Assembly (NCBI RefSeq): GCF_001293525.1
Contig: NZ_BBYR01000065.1
Location: 62,001 to 126,000 of the forward strand
Direction of reading: 5' to 3'
Length of the DNA stretch: 64,000 nt
Origin: Pseudideonella sakaiensis
GTDB taxonomy: Bacteria > Pseudomonadota > Gammaproteobacteria > Burkholderiales > Burkholderiaceae_C
Part shown: one piece after another, positions 1 through 10,320 of the stretch
Position numbering within the stretch: the stretch's first letter is position 1
Layout: each line of letters begins with the position of its first letter
Translations under genes and position numbers: made by a program
The notes under the pieces: generated by a model
Databases searched by the model: none
The model's input: only the letters and a program-made list of their open reading frames with translations
What the model was told of the DNA's origin: nothing

Positions 1-309
1 CGACGCGTAGGCCTTCTGCGGCGAGGCCGACAGGCTCGTCGTCCCGTCGCCGAAGTCCCAGCGGTAGCTCAGCCCCGCGAGCCCGGACGACAGGCCGCTG
101 CCCAGTGCGAGCGGCGCGCCGACCTCGGCCTGGGCCGTGGCCCCCGTGATCGAGAACGCCGGCACGAACTCCACGGCCGCCTCGTCCGACCCGCCGCAGC
201 CGGCCAGCGAGACCGCCAGCGCCCAGGCCGGCAGCGCCCGCATCGCATGGGGCGAGACCCAGGCGCTCGCCCGGGTCGTGAGCAGGCAGGGGGGGGACAG
301 GGTGGTCAT
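1..309 (-). CDS. Lipoprotein with PKD domain, 5' part only
   Basis: The gene runs off the left edge; only about 103 N-terminal codons are visible. Translated on the minus strand it has a hydrophobic stretch ending in the lipobox LAGC (Cys about residue 38 from the ATG at 309), then an acidic linker and the start of a PKD-like beta domain with the signature YRWDFGDGTTS. An internal ATG at 243 would give a shorter conventional lipoprotein signal (MRALPAWALAVSLAGC); I kept 309 because GAGG lies just upstream. The predicted product is an envelope-anchored surface or periplasmic lipoprotein; PKD domains usually mediate protein or polysaccharide contacts. The rest of the protein, and so its function, is outside the window. 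Confidence 0.7.
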   Translation of the reverse strand, partial: MTTLSPPCLLTTRASAWVSPHAMRALPAWALAVSLAGCGGSDEAAVEFVPAFSITGATAQAEVGAPLALGSGLSSGLAGLSYRWDFGDGTTSLSASPQKAYAS

Positions 310-434
310 CGCGGGCCTCGGCGTCGGGGGGGCCCCCGGACGCTAGCACGGTCCGCCGCGCTGGGCATCTGCCATTCCGCTGAAGAACGATGCGGGCGCA
401 GAGCCGCTCGAAGCAGGTCGGCGGGCCCTGAATC

Positions 435-460
435 GAAAAAGCCCCGCGGGGCGGGGCTTC
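435..460 (-). terminator. Rho-independent terminator after tRNA-Ser
   Basis: On the minus strand AAGCCCCGC and GCGGGGCTT pair with almost no loop besides a few bases and are followed by a run of five T. It lies about 50 bases downstream of the tRNA-Ser 3' end and fits an intrinsic terminator for it. Confidence 0.8.
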
Positions 461-506
461 ACGGGGTCTGGCGAACCCGGCCGTCGTGGCCGTCGGGTGC
501 AGACCT

Positions 507-597
<91 letters not shown>

Positions 598-679
598 TGA
601 TCCGGTGCCGGCGGGTCGTGTCGCCGAAGCCCTGCATTCTAGCCGGATTTCAGACGCGCACGGCGAGATGCGCGCGGGC

Positions 680-2831
<2,152 letters not shown>

Positions 2832-2987
2832 GGTCGGCTCCTGGGGGCTGGTTCGGGCGGCGGACGGCGGGAGGGAAGGCTCCGACCGCCCGGTGAGGGC
2901 CCGATTGTCAACCGCCCGGGACCCGGCCCGGCGGTGCTGGCCGCCTGCCTGTCGCCCGTGCGCTGGATCACGCTGGAACGGACTCTA

Positions 2988-3006
2988 ACTGAAAACCGTT
3001 CGCATT
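2988..3006 (-). promoter_or_regulatory. Putative Fur box upstream of bfr
   Basis: Minus-strand AATGCGAACGGTTTTCAGT matches the beta-proteobacterial Fur palindrome AATGAGAATNATTCTCATT at about 13 of 18 positions. It shares the core GTTCnCATTTGCAA (plus strand) with the stronger box ahead of the hemin receptor at 31199-31217. Inference from sequence similarity only. Confidence 0.55.
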
Positions 3007-3178
3007 TGCAAAGCCCTGCCCCCTGCGACGGCAGGTGCTTTTCGACGCGGCGGGTGCGCTCGGTGAGCCCCGCCTGGCGCAAGGTCCGATGAACAGTACC
3101 CGCGCCGGCCGTGCAGGCCCCTCGGAGGGCGCGGCAACCGAGGCCCGGGCAACGCGAGCGATTGGCATTTCAGCGCCG

Positions 3179-3219
3179 GGCCGCCACCCCGCGGCCGGTG
3201 CCGCGTCCGCGGCGGCCCC
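3179..3219 (-). terminator. Stem-loop just after ispH
   Basis: GGGCCGCC and GGCGGCCC are perfect inverted 8-mers separated by a GC-rich loop that can itself fold, starting 4 bases beyond the ispH stop codon. There is no T-run, so it may be a factor-assisted terminator or an mRNA 3'-end stabiliser rather than a classical intrinsic terminator. Confidence 0.4.
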
Positions 3220-3222
3220 GCG

Positions 3223-4158
3223 CTATTTCAGACCCTTGGGCAGGGGGAATCGTGTGGTTTCCACCACACCCGGCATGCGCTGCACGGACACGGCACCGAG
3301 CGCCTTCAGGCGCTCGATCACCTGCTGGACCAGGATGTCCGGCGCCGAGGCCCCGGCCGTGAGGCCGACGCGCTGCTTGCCGTCGAACCAGGCCGATTGC
3401 AGATCGTCCGGCGAATCGACCATGTGCGCCTGCGTGCCGAGGCGCTCGGCCAGTTCGCGCAGGCGGTTGCTGTTCGAGCTCGTCGGGCTGCCGACGACGA
3501 CCAGCACGTCGACCTGCGGTGCCAGCACCTTCACGGCGTCCTGGCGGTTCTGCGTCGCGTAGCAGATGTCCTGCTGCTTCTGCTCGCGCACCTGCGGAAA
3601 GCGCGCCTTGATGGCGGTGAGGATCTCGGCGGCATCGTCCACCGACAGCGTGGTCTGGGTCACCACGGCCAAGCGCTCGGTCTGCCGGGGCTGGACCCGC
3701 GCGACGTCGGCCACATCCTCGACGAGGTGGATGCCCTCGCTGAGCTGGCCCATGGTGCCCTCGACCTCGGGGTGGCCCTTGTGGCCGATCATCAGGAACT
3801 CGTAGCCCTGGCGGTGCAGCTTGCCGACCTCGACGTGCACCTTGGTGACGAGCGGGCAGGTGGCATCGAAGATCGAGAAGCCGCGCGCCTGCGCCTCCTG
3901 CCGCACCGCCTGGCTGACGCCGTGGGCGCTGAACACCAGCGTGGCGCCGGGCGGCACGTCGGCCAGGTCCTCGATGAAGACCGCACCCTTGGCCTTCAGG
4001 TCGTTCACGACATAGGTGTTGTGGACGATCTCGTGGCGCACGTACACCGGCGCACCGAACTTGGCCAGCGCGCGCTCGACGATCTCGATCGCCCGGTCCA
4101 CGCCGGCACAGAAGCCGCGCGGTTCGGCCAGCATGACCGATTCGACACTCGCCGTCAT
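3223..4158 (-). CDS. ispH: 4-hydroxy-3-methylbut-2-enyl diphosphate reductase
   Basis: Last enzyme of the MEP isoprenoid pathway: it reduces HMBPP to IPP and DMAPP using a [4Fe-4S] cluster. The three cluster cysteines are visible in [22 protein letters not shown] and [12 protein letters not shown]. Other family signatures are [19 protein letters not shown] and the substrate-binding [11 protein letters not shown]. Length is about 311 residues, normal. The ATG at 4158 shares its first base with the last base of the fkpB stop (TGATG), so the two genes are translationally coupled; a GTG at 4161 is the alternative start. The fkpB-ispH pairing is a recurrent arrangement in proteobacteria. Confidence 0.97.
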   Translation of the reverse strand: MTASVESVMLAEPRGFCAGVDRAIEIVERALAKFGAPVYVRHEIVHNTYVVNDLKAKGAVFIEDLADVPPGATLVFSAHGVSQAVRQEAQARGFSIFDATCPLVTKVHVEVGKLHRQGYEFLMIGHKGHPEVEGTMGQLSEGIHLVEDVADVARVQPRQTERLAVVTQTTLSVDDAAEILTAIKARFPQVREQKQQDICYATQNRQDAVKVLAPQVDVLVVVGSPTSSNSNRLRELAERLGTQAHMVDSPDDLQSAWFDGKQRVGLTAGASAPDILVQQVIERLKALGAVSVQRMPGVVETTRFPLPKGLK

Positions 4159-4601
4159 CACAGCACCCCGATCAGCTGCACCTCGAAACTCACCGGCTGG
4201 CCGGCGAGCGGGTGGTTGAAGTCGAACAGCACCCAGTCCCCGCCGAGCTCGCGCACGACGCCGGCGTAGGCGCCCTGCCCGTCCGGCGTCGGAAAGCGCA
4301 CCACGTCACCGACGGCGTAGCGCTCGTCCGGGTCCCCGAGTTCCGCCAGCAGCCGCCGCGCGACACGCTGCACCAGCTCGGGATTGCGCGGTCCGAAGGC
4401 CTCCCCCGCCGCCAGCTCGAAGCGCTCGTGCGCACCCTCGGCCAGGCCGATCAGCCGTCCCTCGACGGCCGGCGACAGTTCACCGGCGCCGACGGACAGC
4501 GTGGCCGGCGACTCGCCGAAGGTGTCGACCACGGCGCTGCCGTCCGGGCCGCACAGGCGGTAGTGCAGCGTCAGGAAAGAGCCGGGCTGGACGAGGTTCA
4601 C
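4158..4601 (-). CDS. fkpB: FKBP-type peptidyl-prolyl isomerase (SlpA/FkpB type)
   Basis: A 147-residue FKBP of the SlyD/SlpA subgroup: [17 protein letters not shown], then the flap sequence [19 protein letters not shown] and the insert-in-flap region with [10 protein letters not shown]. It catalyses prolyl cis-trans isomerisation and may act as a chaperone. No signal peptide is seen, so it is probably cytoplasmic. It lacks the His-rich C-terminal tail of SlyD, which favours the SlpA/FkpB assignment. It precedes ispH in a coupled pair. Confidence 0.93.
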   Translation of the reverse strand: MNLVQPGSFLTLHYRLCGPDGSAVVDTFGESPATLSVGAGELSPAVEGRLIGLAEGAHERFELAAGEAFGPRNPELVQRVARRLLAELGDPDERYAVGDVVRFPTPDGQGAYAGVVRELGGDWVLFDFNHPLAGQPVSFEVQLIGVL

Positions 4602-4734
4602 TGAGCAGGCGGGCGAGAGCGGGAGACGCGCGATTTTACGTTTCGGGGGGCCCCCTTCGGCGGGGGGCTGTCTCCGCCTCGGTGAAGCGCGGCGGCCCTA
4701 AGCTGTGCCGACCGACTGCCCCCGCCCGAACCCG

Positions 4735-5409
4735 ATGAACCCGCTCGACCTGCCGACCGACGCCCGCCCACGGGAGAAGCTGCTGATGCGGGGCCCCTCC
4801 GCACTGGCCGACGCCGAACTGGTCGCGCTGCTGCTGCGCACCGGCCACGCGGGCCGTCCGGTCCTCGGCCTCGCGCAGGACCTGCTGCGTGCCACCGGCG
4901 GCGTCGCGGGGCTGCTGCACGCCGGCCAGGACACGCTGGCCGGCATCAAGGGCCTCGGCCCCGCGAAGCGCGCCGAACTGGCGGCCGTGCGCGAGCTGGC
5001 TCGCCGGGCGCTGGCCGAGCCGATGACCGTCCGACCCGTGTTCCAGACGCCCAAGGACGTGAAGGACTACGCCCGGCTGCAGCTGTGCGGCCTGGGCCAC
5101 GAGGTCTTCGCGGTGATGTTCCTCGACGCCCAGCACCGCCTGGTGCGCTGGGAAGAGGTGTTCCGCGGGACGCTGGCCCAGACGGCCGTCTATCCCCGCG
5201 AACTGGTGCGCCGCTCGCTGGCCCTCGGCGCCTCGGCGGTGGTGCTGCTGCACAACCACCCATCGGGGGTGGCCGAGCCCTCGATCGCCGATGGGCACCT
5301 GACGCGGGCGATCTCCGCGGCCCTCGCGCTGGTCGACGTGCGGGTGATCGACCACCTCGTCGTCGGCTCGTCCGAGGTGGTGTCCTTCGCCGAGCGCGGC
5401 CTGATCTGA
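4735..5409 (+). CDS. radC: RadC/YeeS-type JAB1-MPN domain protein
   Basis: A 224-residue protein. The N-terminal half has helix-hairpin-helix character ([15 protein letters not shown]); the C-terminal half is a JAMM metalloprotease-like domain with EEVFRGTL, the zinc motif [14 protein letters not shown] and the downstream Asp and Glu. RadC was once tied to DNA repair, but its real function is unresolved; metal ligands here look intact. ATG 4735 ([17 protein letters not shown]) matches the family N-terminus better than the upstream GTG at 4705. It is divergent from fkpB. Confidence 0.92.
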   Translation: MNPLDLPTDARPREKLLMRGPSALADAELVALLLRTGHAGRPVLGLAQDLLRATGGVAGLLHAGQDTLAGIKGLGPAKRAELAAVRELARRALAEPMTVRPVFQTPKDVKDYARLQLCGLGHEVFAVMFLDAQHRLVRWEEVFRGTLAQTAVYPRELVRRSLALGASAVVLLHNHPSGVAEPSIADGHLTRAISAALALVDVRVIDHLVVGSSEVVSFAERGLI

Positions 5410-5496
5410 GCGTGTGAGAGGCATTCCCCCACGCCTGCGCGGACGCCGGCCAGCCCCACGCGGGCACCCGGGCACGAAAGCCGCAACAATCGCCGC

Positions 5497-6486
5497 ATGC
5501 CCAAGCCGCCGCGCCCGCACGCCGCCGTTGCTGCCGCGCGCGGCGCGGCCGGCAAGCGGGGCGCGGCCATCTCGGCCATCTCGGCCAACTCGTCCGCTTC
5601 AGCCGTCTCGGCCGCTACGGCCGCTACGGCCGCTACGGCCGTCTCGTCCGTCTCGTCCGTCCCAGCCGTCCCGGCCGCCGCTGGCCCGGCGCGGGCAGCT
5701 CGGCCCGGGGCCGCGGCGGCGCCCCCGCTGCGGGCCGCCAGCCTGGCCGAGCTGGCGCCGCTGCGGCAGGCGCTCGCCGACGCTCGCCGCGCGCAGGCAG
5801 CACGCGAGGCCGCCGAGGCGGCGCGACGCGCCCGCGAGGAGCAGGAGCGCACGCTGTTCGCGCGCAGCGTCGGGCCGGTGCTGGCACTGCGGCGCGGTGC
5901 GCCGGCCGCGCCGCCCGCGCGACCGCTCCCGCCGGCCGAACCGCGGCAGCGCGAACGCGACGAGCAGGCGGTGCTGCGCGAGGCGCTGTCCGACGAGTTC
6001 GACGCCGAATCCCTGCTGGAGACCGATGAATCGCTGTCGTGGCGGCGCGCCGACATCGGCCCGGACGTGGTGCGCCGGCTGCGGCGCGGCGTCTGGGCGA
6101 TCCAGGCCGACATCGACCTGCACGGCCTGCGCCGCGACGAGGCGCGCGAGGCGCTGGGCGGCTTCCTGCGCGCCGCGGAACGGCGCGGCCTGCGCTGCAT
6201 CCGCGTGGTGCACGGCAAGGGGCTGGGCTCGCCGGGGCGCCAGCCCGTGCTGAAGGGCAAGGTCCGGCAGTGGCTGGTGCAGCGCGAGGAGGTGATTGCC
6301 TTCGCGCACGCGCGGGCCGCCGACGGGGGCCATGGCGCGGTGATCGTGCTGCTGCGCCCGCAGGGCGGCGAGCCGCCACGCAGCCTGCCGCGTGCCGCCG
6401 CCGCCGAGACGGCGCCGGCCCCGGCGCATCGGCTCGCCGCGCGCGGGGAGGAAGCCGGGCACCGCCCGGCCGAGCGCTCCCGCTAG
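5497..6486 (+). CDS. Smr-domain protein with Ala/Ser-rich repeat N-terminus
   Basis: A 329-residue protein. The C-terminal Smr domain (about residues 185-290) carries the DLHGLRRDEA motif, VVHGKGLGS and a final GGHGAVIVLLR strand; stand-alone Smr proteins of the YdaL/SmrA type are nicking endonucleases. The N-terminus is unusual: residues 23-61 are encoded by a 9-bp tandem repeat giving SAI/SAV/TAA triplets, followed by an Ala- and Arg-rich helical stretch (REAAEAARRAREEQERTLF) likely to be a coiled coil. The stop TAG overlaps the stop of the convergent globin gene in the palindrome CTAG. Confidence 0.88.
   Translation: MPKPPRPHAAVAAARGAAGKRGAAISAISANSSASAVSAATAATAATAVSSVSSVPAVPAAAGPARAARPGAAAAPPLRAASLAELAPLRQALADARRAQAAREAAEAARRAREEQERTLFARSVGPVLALRRGAPAAPPARPLPPAEPRQRERDEQAVLREALSDEFDAESLLETDESLSWRRADIGPDVVRRLRRGVWAIQADIDLHGLRRDEAREALGGFLRAAERRGLRCIRVVHGKGLGSPGRQPVLKGKVRQWLVQREEVIAFAHARAADGGHGAVIVLLRPQGGEPPRSLPRAAAAETAPAPAHRLAARGEEAGHRPAERSR
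5563..5679 (+). repeat. Imperfect 9-bp tandem repeat inside the Smr gene
   Basis: Thirteen adjacent units close to TCGGCCGTC (variants TCGGCCATC, ACGGCCGCT, TCGTCCGTC), in phase with the reading frame, encode residues 23-61. Three consecutive copies of ACGGCCGCT at 5617-5643 differ only at the end of the third. Gain or loss of a unit would keep the frame. Confidence 0.9.
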
Positions 6487-6908
6487 GGCGAGACTTTCTG
6501 CACCCCGTCGGCCCGGTTGCGCATCCAGTCGGCCGTCTTCGCGAACGCGTCGAGCAGGCGAGCGGCGAGCGCCGGGTCCCGCACTTCGTCGGCGATGGCC
6601 TGGCGCATGCACGCCAGCCACTGGTCGCGCTCGGCGATCCCGATGCCGTAGGGCAGGTGGCGTGCGCGCAGCCGGGGGTGTCCGAAGCGCTCCTCGAAGT
6701 AGGCCGGTCCGCCGAGCCAGCCGCACAGGTACCAGAACAGCTTGTCGCGCGAGCCGTCCAGCGCGGTGGGATGCAGCGCGCGCAGGCCGCGGTAGGCCGG
6801 CTCCAGGTCCATCAGGTCGTAGAAACGGTCGACGAGGGCACGCACGGCGGCCTCGCCGCCGATCCACTCGTAGGGTGTCGCCGGCGCTGCGGTGCCGGGA
6901 GCGGTCAC
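6483..6908 (-). CDS. Group II truncated hemoglobin
   Basis: A 141-residue truncated globin. Recognisable parts are the pre-F segment FWYLCGWLGGPAYFEERFGHP, the proximal-His region HPRLRARHLPYGIG, and W in DQWLACMRQAI (the conserved TrpG8 environment of group II). Members bind O2/NO; several protect against nitrosative stress. I chose GTG 6908: it is preceded by GGGAGGG, and it overlaps the stop of a tiny upstream ORF (GTGA). ATG 6923 is possible but has no ribosome-binding site. It follows a FlhG-like gene on the same strand. Confidence 0.88.
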   Translation of the reverse strand: MTAPGTAAPATPYEWIGGEAAVRALVDRFYDLMDLEPAYRGLRALHPTALDGSRDKLFWYLCGWLGGPAYFEERFGHPRLRARHLPYGIGIAERDQWLACMRQAIADEVRDPALAARLLDAFAKTADWMRNRADGVQKVSP

Positions 6909-6961
6909 GTCGCCCTCCCGCATCCGCACTCGCGGCAGCCCTTCGCGCTCTTCCGGCTCAT
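6905..6961 (-). CDS. 18-residue Cys-rich leader ORF
   Basis: ATG 6961 follows the strong Shine-Dalgarno GAGGAAGG at good spacing and starts 17 bases after the FlhG-like stop. The peptide MSRKSAKGCRECGCGRAT has three Cys in CRECGC. Its TGA overlaps the GTG start of the globin gene by 4 nt, so its translation could couple to or gate globin synthesis. It is too short for family assignment; whether the peptide itself has a role is unknown. Confidence 0.5.
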   Translation of the reverse strand: MSRKSAKGCRECGCGRAT

Positions 6962-6978
6962 CGGAACCTTCCTCGGGT

Positions 6979-7812
6979 TCAGGTCCCGCTGGTGAGCTTC
7001 TCGGCCACCGCCTGCACGGCGCGGGCGCTGGGGCAGCCCGGCTGCATCTGCATCAGCAGCTGGCGCTTCTGGATCGCCTCGCGCACCGCGGGGTCGATCG
7101 GCACCTCGCCCAGCAGCGAGAGCTTCACCACCTCGGCACTGCCGTCGACCTCGCGCGTCAGCAGCGGCGAGACGTAGCGGTCGATCACCTGCTGGAGCTG
7201 GCCGCGGATCACCCGCCCCTCGCCGGGACGGCTGACCTGGTTCGCCACCATGCGGATCAGGCGGCGCTCCTGCTGGCTGGCCAGCACCTTGATGGTGGCG
7301 TAGGCATCGGTCAGCGAGGTCGGCTCCGGCGTGGCGACGATCAGCACGTCGTCGGCCAGCGAGACGGTGTAGAGCACCACGTCGGAGATGCCGGCACCCG
7401 TGTCGAGCACGATCCGGTCGTAGCGCGGGGCGACCTGCTCGATCACGTCCAGCAGCTGGTCGCGCACCTCGGGCGTCAGGCGCGAGTACTCCACCAGGCC
7501 GGAGCCGGCCAGCAGCACGTCGAAGCCGCCGGGTGCCGGCATCAGCGCCGAATCCAGCGTGGCCTTGCCGGTGAAGACGTCGTGCAGCGTCGTCTTCGGG
7601 AACAGGTTCAGCACCACGTCGAGGTTGGCCAGCCCCAGGTCGGCGTCGAGCACGAGCACGCGCTCGCCGCGGCGCACCAGCGCGGCCGCGAGGTTGGCCG
7701 ACATGAACGTCTTGCCGACGCCGCCCTTGCCGCTCGTCACGGCAAGGATGCGGGCCCGGCGGGTGCCGGGCACGCCGCGACCGGCGGCACGGTGTTCGGA
7801 TACGGGGCTCAT
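6979..7812 (-). CDS. flhG: MinD/ParA-family ATPase, FlhG-like
   Basis: A 277-residue P-loop ATPase with deviant Walker A SGKGGVGKTFMSANLA, switch I DADLGLANLD and switch II VLDTGAGISDVV. The pattern GLANLDVVLNL is closer to FlhG/YlxH (flagellar number control) than to MinD, and no minC/minE are present. FlhG works with FlhF at the cell pole to set flagellar number, and cheRDB lie next door. The ATG at 7812 overlaps the stop of the upstream GGDEF gene (ATGA). A generic ParA-like role cannot be excluded because flhF is not in the window. Confidence 0.75.
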   Translation of the reverse strand: MSPVSEHRAAGRGVPGTRRARILAVTSGKGGVGKTFMSANLAAALVRRGERVLVLDADLGLANLDVVLNLFPKTTLHDVFTGKATLDSALMPAPGGFDVLLAGSGLVEYSRLTPEVRDQLLDVIEQVAPRYDRIVLDTGAGISDVVLYTVSLADDVLIVATPEPTSLTDAYATIKVLASQQERRLIRMVANQVSRPGEGRVIRGQLQQVIDRYVSPLLTREVDGSAEVVKLSLLGEVPIDPAVREAIQKRQLLMQMQPGCPSARAVQAVAEKLTSGT

Positions 7813-8573
7813 TCGAGGTCCTGGAACTGGGAGGTGCCGAACAGCAGGCCCTTCTCTTCGGGACTGACCTGCAGCACGGTCACGTGCTCCAGGCAGGTGC
7901 GGTTGCGGCCTTCGGTCTTCGCGCGGTAGAGCTGCTGGTCGGCCCGCTCGATCCACAGCAGCGCCGACGAACGGACCCACTGCGGCGCGAACGCGCCCCC
8001 CAGGCTGATCGTGACGTGCACGTCGGTGCCGGGCGCCACCGAGACCGTCGCCGCCTGGACCTTCGCGCGGATGCGCTCGGCCACGGCGTGGCCGAAGGCC
8101 GGCGCGCAGTTCGGCAGGATGACCGCGAACTCCTCGCCACCCAGCCGGGCCACCGTGTCCATCGGCCGCACGCTGTCGAGCAACACCTGGGCGACGGCCT
8201 TGATGACCAGGTCCCCGGCGTTGTGGCCATGCTCGTCGTTGACGCGCTTGAAGTGGTCGATGTCGGCCAGCAGCAGCAGGGCCGGCTCGCCGATCCGGGC
8301 CACGCGGTCCACCTCGCGCTCCAGCGCCAGCTCGAACTGGCGGCGGTTCGACAGCTCGGTCAGCGCATCCCGGCTGGACAGCTCGCACAGGCCGTCGATG
8401 ACCGCCTGCAGCCAGGCGGCCCCGTCGCCGGCCTCGTCCGGCGGCAGCACGTAGCCGGACTGCGCGAGCAGCTGCAAGGCCGCCTGCAGGTCCAGCCCCC
8501 CGGGCGATGGCGCGGTACCCGCCGCGAACGCGACACGCGCGACGGCGGCAGGCAGGGGCAGGGTGGCGGTCAT
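7809..8573 (-). CDS. Diguanylate cyclase (GGDEF domain)
   Basis: A 254-residue soluble protein. After about 80 residues without a recognised sensor domain comes a full GGDEF domain: DALTELSNRRQFELAL, DIDHFKRVNDEHGH, then the active-site form RLGGEEFAVILPN. The inhibitory I-site RxxD is present as RPMD exactly five residues before GGEEF, so product feedback is expected. It makes c-di-GMP from GTP. The stop overlaps the FlhG-like start by 4 nt, coupling c-di-GMP synthesis to a flagellar-number regulator. Transcribed divergently from cheR. Confidence 0.93.
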   Translation of the reverse strand: MTATLPLPAAVARVAFAAGTAPSPGGLDLQAALQLLAQSGYVLPPDEAGDGAAWLQAVIDGLCELSSRDALTELSNRRQFELALEREVDRVARIGEPALLLLADIDHFKRVNDEHGHNAGDLVIKAVAQVLLDSVRPMDTVARLGGEEFAVILPNCAPAFGHAVAERIRAKVQAATVSVAPGTDVHVTISLGGAFAPQWVRSSALLWIERADQQLYRAKTEGRNRTCLEHVTVLQVSPEEKGLLFGTSQFQDLE

Positions 8574-8746
8574 ACGGCTGGGCGACGGTCCTTTCGGCGG
8601 CGCCCTGCGGGCCTGGCCCGACGATGGCGTCACGGCCAGTCTAGCAGCCCCTCTCCCCGGGCCGACGCCGGAACAGGCCCCCTGTACCCCCCCTGTTTCA
8701 TGGCCGGTGCGTGACGGCGGAACCCACCGCCCGGGTCGCCGAGGCC

Positions 8747-8774
8747 TCAAGTCCCACCCGTCGCGGGTCGATAA
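8747..8774 (+). promoter_or_regulatory. Sigma-28 (FliA)-type promoter ahead of cheR
   Basis: TCAAGTCC at 8747-8754 and GTCGATAA at 8767-8774 match the late flagellar consensus TCAAGTTT-N(10-12)-GCCGATAA with one change in the -10 element and normal spacing. It lies 33 bases before the cheR ATG and would place cheRDB in the flagellar/chemotaxis regulon. Confidence 0.7.
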
Positions 8775-8807
8775 GCGCAGGATGACACCCTCCCGCCGCC
8801 CCACCCG

Positions 8808-9665
8808 ATGAGCGCGACCCTGCTCGCGTCCGGCCCGCCGGCGGAGGGCGGCTCGCAGGAGTTCGCCTTCGACGCCCAGGCCTTCCAGCGCGTGCGCGAG
8901 CTGATCTACCAGCGCGCCGGCATCAGCCTGCACGACGGCAAGCAGGCGATGGTGTACAGCCGGCTGTCGCGCCGGCTGCGCGAGACCGGCCACCGCTCGT
9001 TCGCGGCCTACCTGCAGGCGCTGGAGACCGGCGGCGGCGCGAATGCCGACGCAGAGTGGCAGGAGTTCGTCAACTGCCTGACGACCAACCTGACGGCCTT
9101 CTTCCGCGAGGACCACCATTTCACCGCGCTGGCGGCCGACCTGCGCGCCCGCCGGCCCGCGGGCCTGCGCATCTGGTGCAACGCTGCATCGACCGGCGAG
9201 GAGCCCTACTCGCTGGCGATGACGGTGGCAGAGGCGCTGGGCAGCGGCGTCTCCGCCCGCATCCTCGCCAGCGACATCGACACCAAGGTGCTCGCCACCG
9301 CCGCCGCCGGCATCTACCCGGCCGACGCCCGCGGCCTGTCGCCGGAGCGCCTGCGCACGCACTTCCTGCGCGGCAAGGGCCCGAATGCGGGCCTGATCCG
9401 CATCAAGCCGGAGCTGGCGCGCATGGTGGAGTTCCGGTTCCACAACCTGATGCAGGCGCACTGGTCGCTGGGGGAGCCCTTCGATCTGGTGTTCTGCCGC
9501 AACGTGATGATCTATTTCGATGCGCCGACGCAACGCAAGGTGCTGGAGCGCATCCACGCGGTGATGAAGCCGGGCAGTTGGCTCTACGTCGGCCATTCCG
9601 AGAACTTCACCGACTCGCGCGACCTGTTCCGCCTGCGCGGCAAGACCATCTACGAGCGCGTCTAA
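8808..9665 (+). CDS. cheR: Chemotaxis protein methyltransferase CheR
   Basis: Methylates glutamates on chemoreceptors using S-adenosylmethionine, setting adaptation. The 285-residue protein has the N-terminal alpha domain (FQRVRELIYQRAGISLHD) and the Rossmann domain with the SAM motif WCNAASTGEEPYSLAMT and FDLVFCRNVMIYFD. No C-terminal TPR extension. First gene of cheR-cheD-cheB, with gaps of 4 and 15 bases, behind a sigma-28-like promoter. Confidence 0.97.
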   Translation: MSATLLASGPPAEGGSQEFAFDAQAFQRVRELIYQRAGISLHDGKQAMVYSRLSRRLRETGHRSFAAYLQALETGGGANADAEWQEFVNCLTTNLTAFFREDHHFTALAADLRARRPAGLRIWCNAASTGEEPYSLAMTVAEALGSGVSARILASDIDTKVLATAAAGIYPADARGLSPERLRTHFLRGKGPNAGLIRIKPELARMVEFRFHNLMQAHWSLGEPFDLVFCRNVMIYFDAPTQRKVLERIHAVMKPGSWLYVGHSENFTDSRDLFRLRGKTIYERV

Positions 9666-9669
9666 GGCC

Positions 9670-10305
9670 ATGGCCCCCTCCGACAGCGGGCGCCTGGCCG
9701 CCCTCAAGAACCGTGAACGCCGGCCGGGCGAGGCCTCGTTCTTCTACTACGACGCGCACTTCCGCAACGTCGCGGTGAAGATCCTGCCGGGCGAGTACTT
9801 CGTCGCGTCGGAGGACCTGCTGCTGATGACGACGCTCGGCTCCTGCATCGCCGCCTGCCTCTGGGACCGCCAGGCCCACGTCGGCGGCATGAACCACTTC
9901 ATGCTGCCCGATGGCGCGCCCGGCGACCCGGCGAGCGGCCGCTATGGCTCCTACGCGATGGAACTGCTGATCAACGAGCTGCTGAAGCGAGGCGCCACGC
10001 GCTCGACGCTCGAGGCCAAGGTCTTCGGCGGCGGCCAGGTGGTGAGCGGCATGTCCACGATGAACGTCGGCGAACGCAACACCCGCTTCGTGATGGACTA
10101 CCTGAAGGCCGAGCGCATCCCGGTGGTCTCCAAGGACGTGCTCGACGTGGTGGCGCGCAAGGTCTGCTTCCTGCCGGCCAGCGGCAAGGCGCTGATCAAG
10201 CGCCTGGTGCCCGGTGCGGCCGATGCCGTGGTCGCCCAGGAGCGGGCGGCCGCCCAGCGGGTGCAGCCGGCGGCCAGCGCCGGCGGCTCGGTGGACCTGT
10301 TCTGA
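9670..10305 (+). CDS. cheD: Chemoreceptor glutamine deamidase CheD
   Basis: Deamidates receptor glutamines to glutamates, creating methylation sites. The 211-residue protein carries the catalytic Cys in TTLGSCIAACLWD (C59) and His in GGMNHFMLPD (H76), plus the conserved KVFGGGQVV. The about 40 residues before the core (including NRERRPGEASFFYYD) are a usual beta-proteobacterial extension. Lies 4 bases after cheR and 15 before cheB in the same operon. Confidence 0.96.
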   Translation: MAPSDSGRLAALKNRERRPGEASFFYYDAHFRNVAVKILPGEYFVASEDLLLMTTLGSCIAACLWDRQAHVGGMNHFMLPDGAPGDPASGRYGSYAMELLINELLKRGATRSTLEAKVFGGGQVVSGMSTMNVGERNTRFVMDYLKAERIPVVSKDVLDVVARKVCFLPASGKALIKRLVPGAADAVVAQERAAAQRVQPAASAGGSVDLF

Positions 10306-10320
10306 ACCGGAGTTCCGACG

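Larger units (their letters stand above)
2832..3222. other. Gene-free interval upstream of bfr
   Basis: About 390 bases between the ends of bfr and ispH. It holds a putative Fur box (2988-3006), a GC-rich stem-loop right after the ispH stop, and a comparatively A/T-rich patch around 2980-3015 where the bfr promoter probably sits. I see no convincing coding frame in it. Confidence 0.6.

Noticed and set aside
5563-5679. CRISPR-like repeat array
   Set aside because: The units are contiguous 9-mers without spacers and lie in frame within a gene. No CRISPR array or cas gene is seen anywhere in the window.
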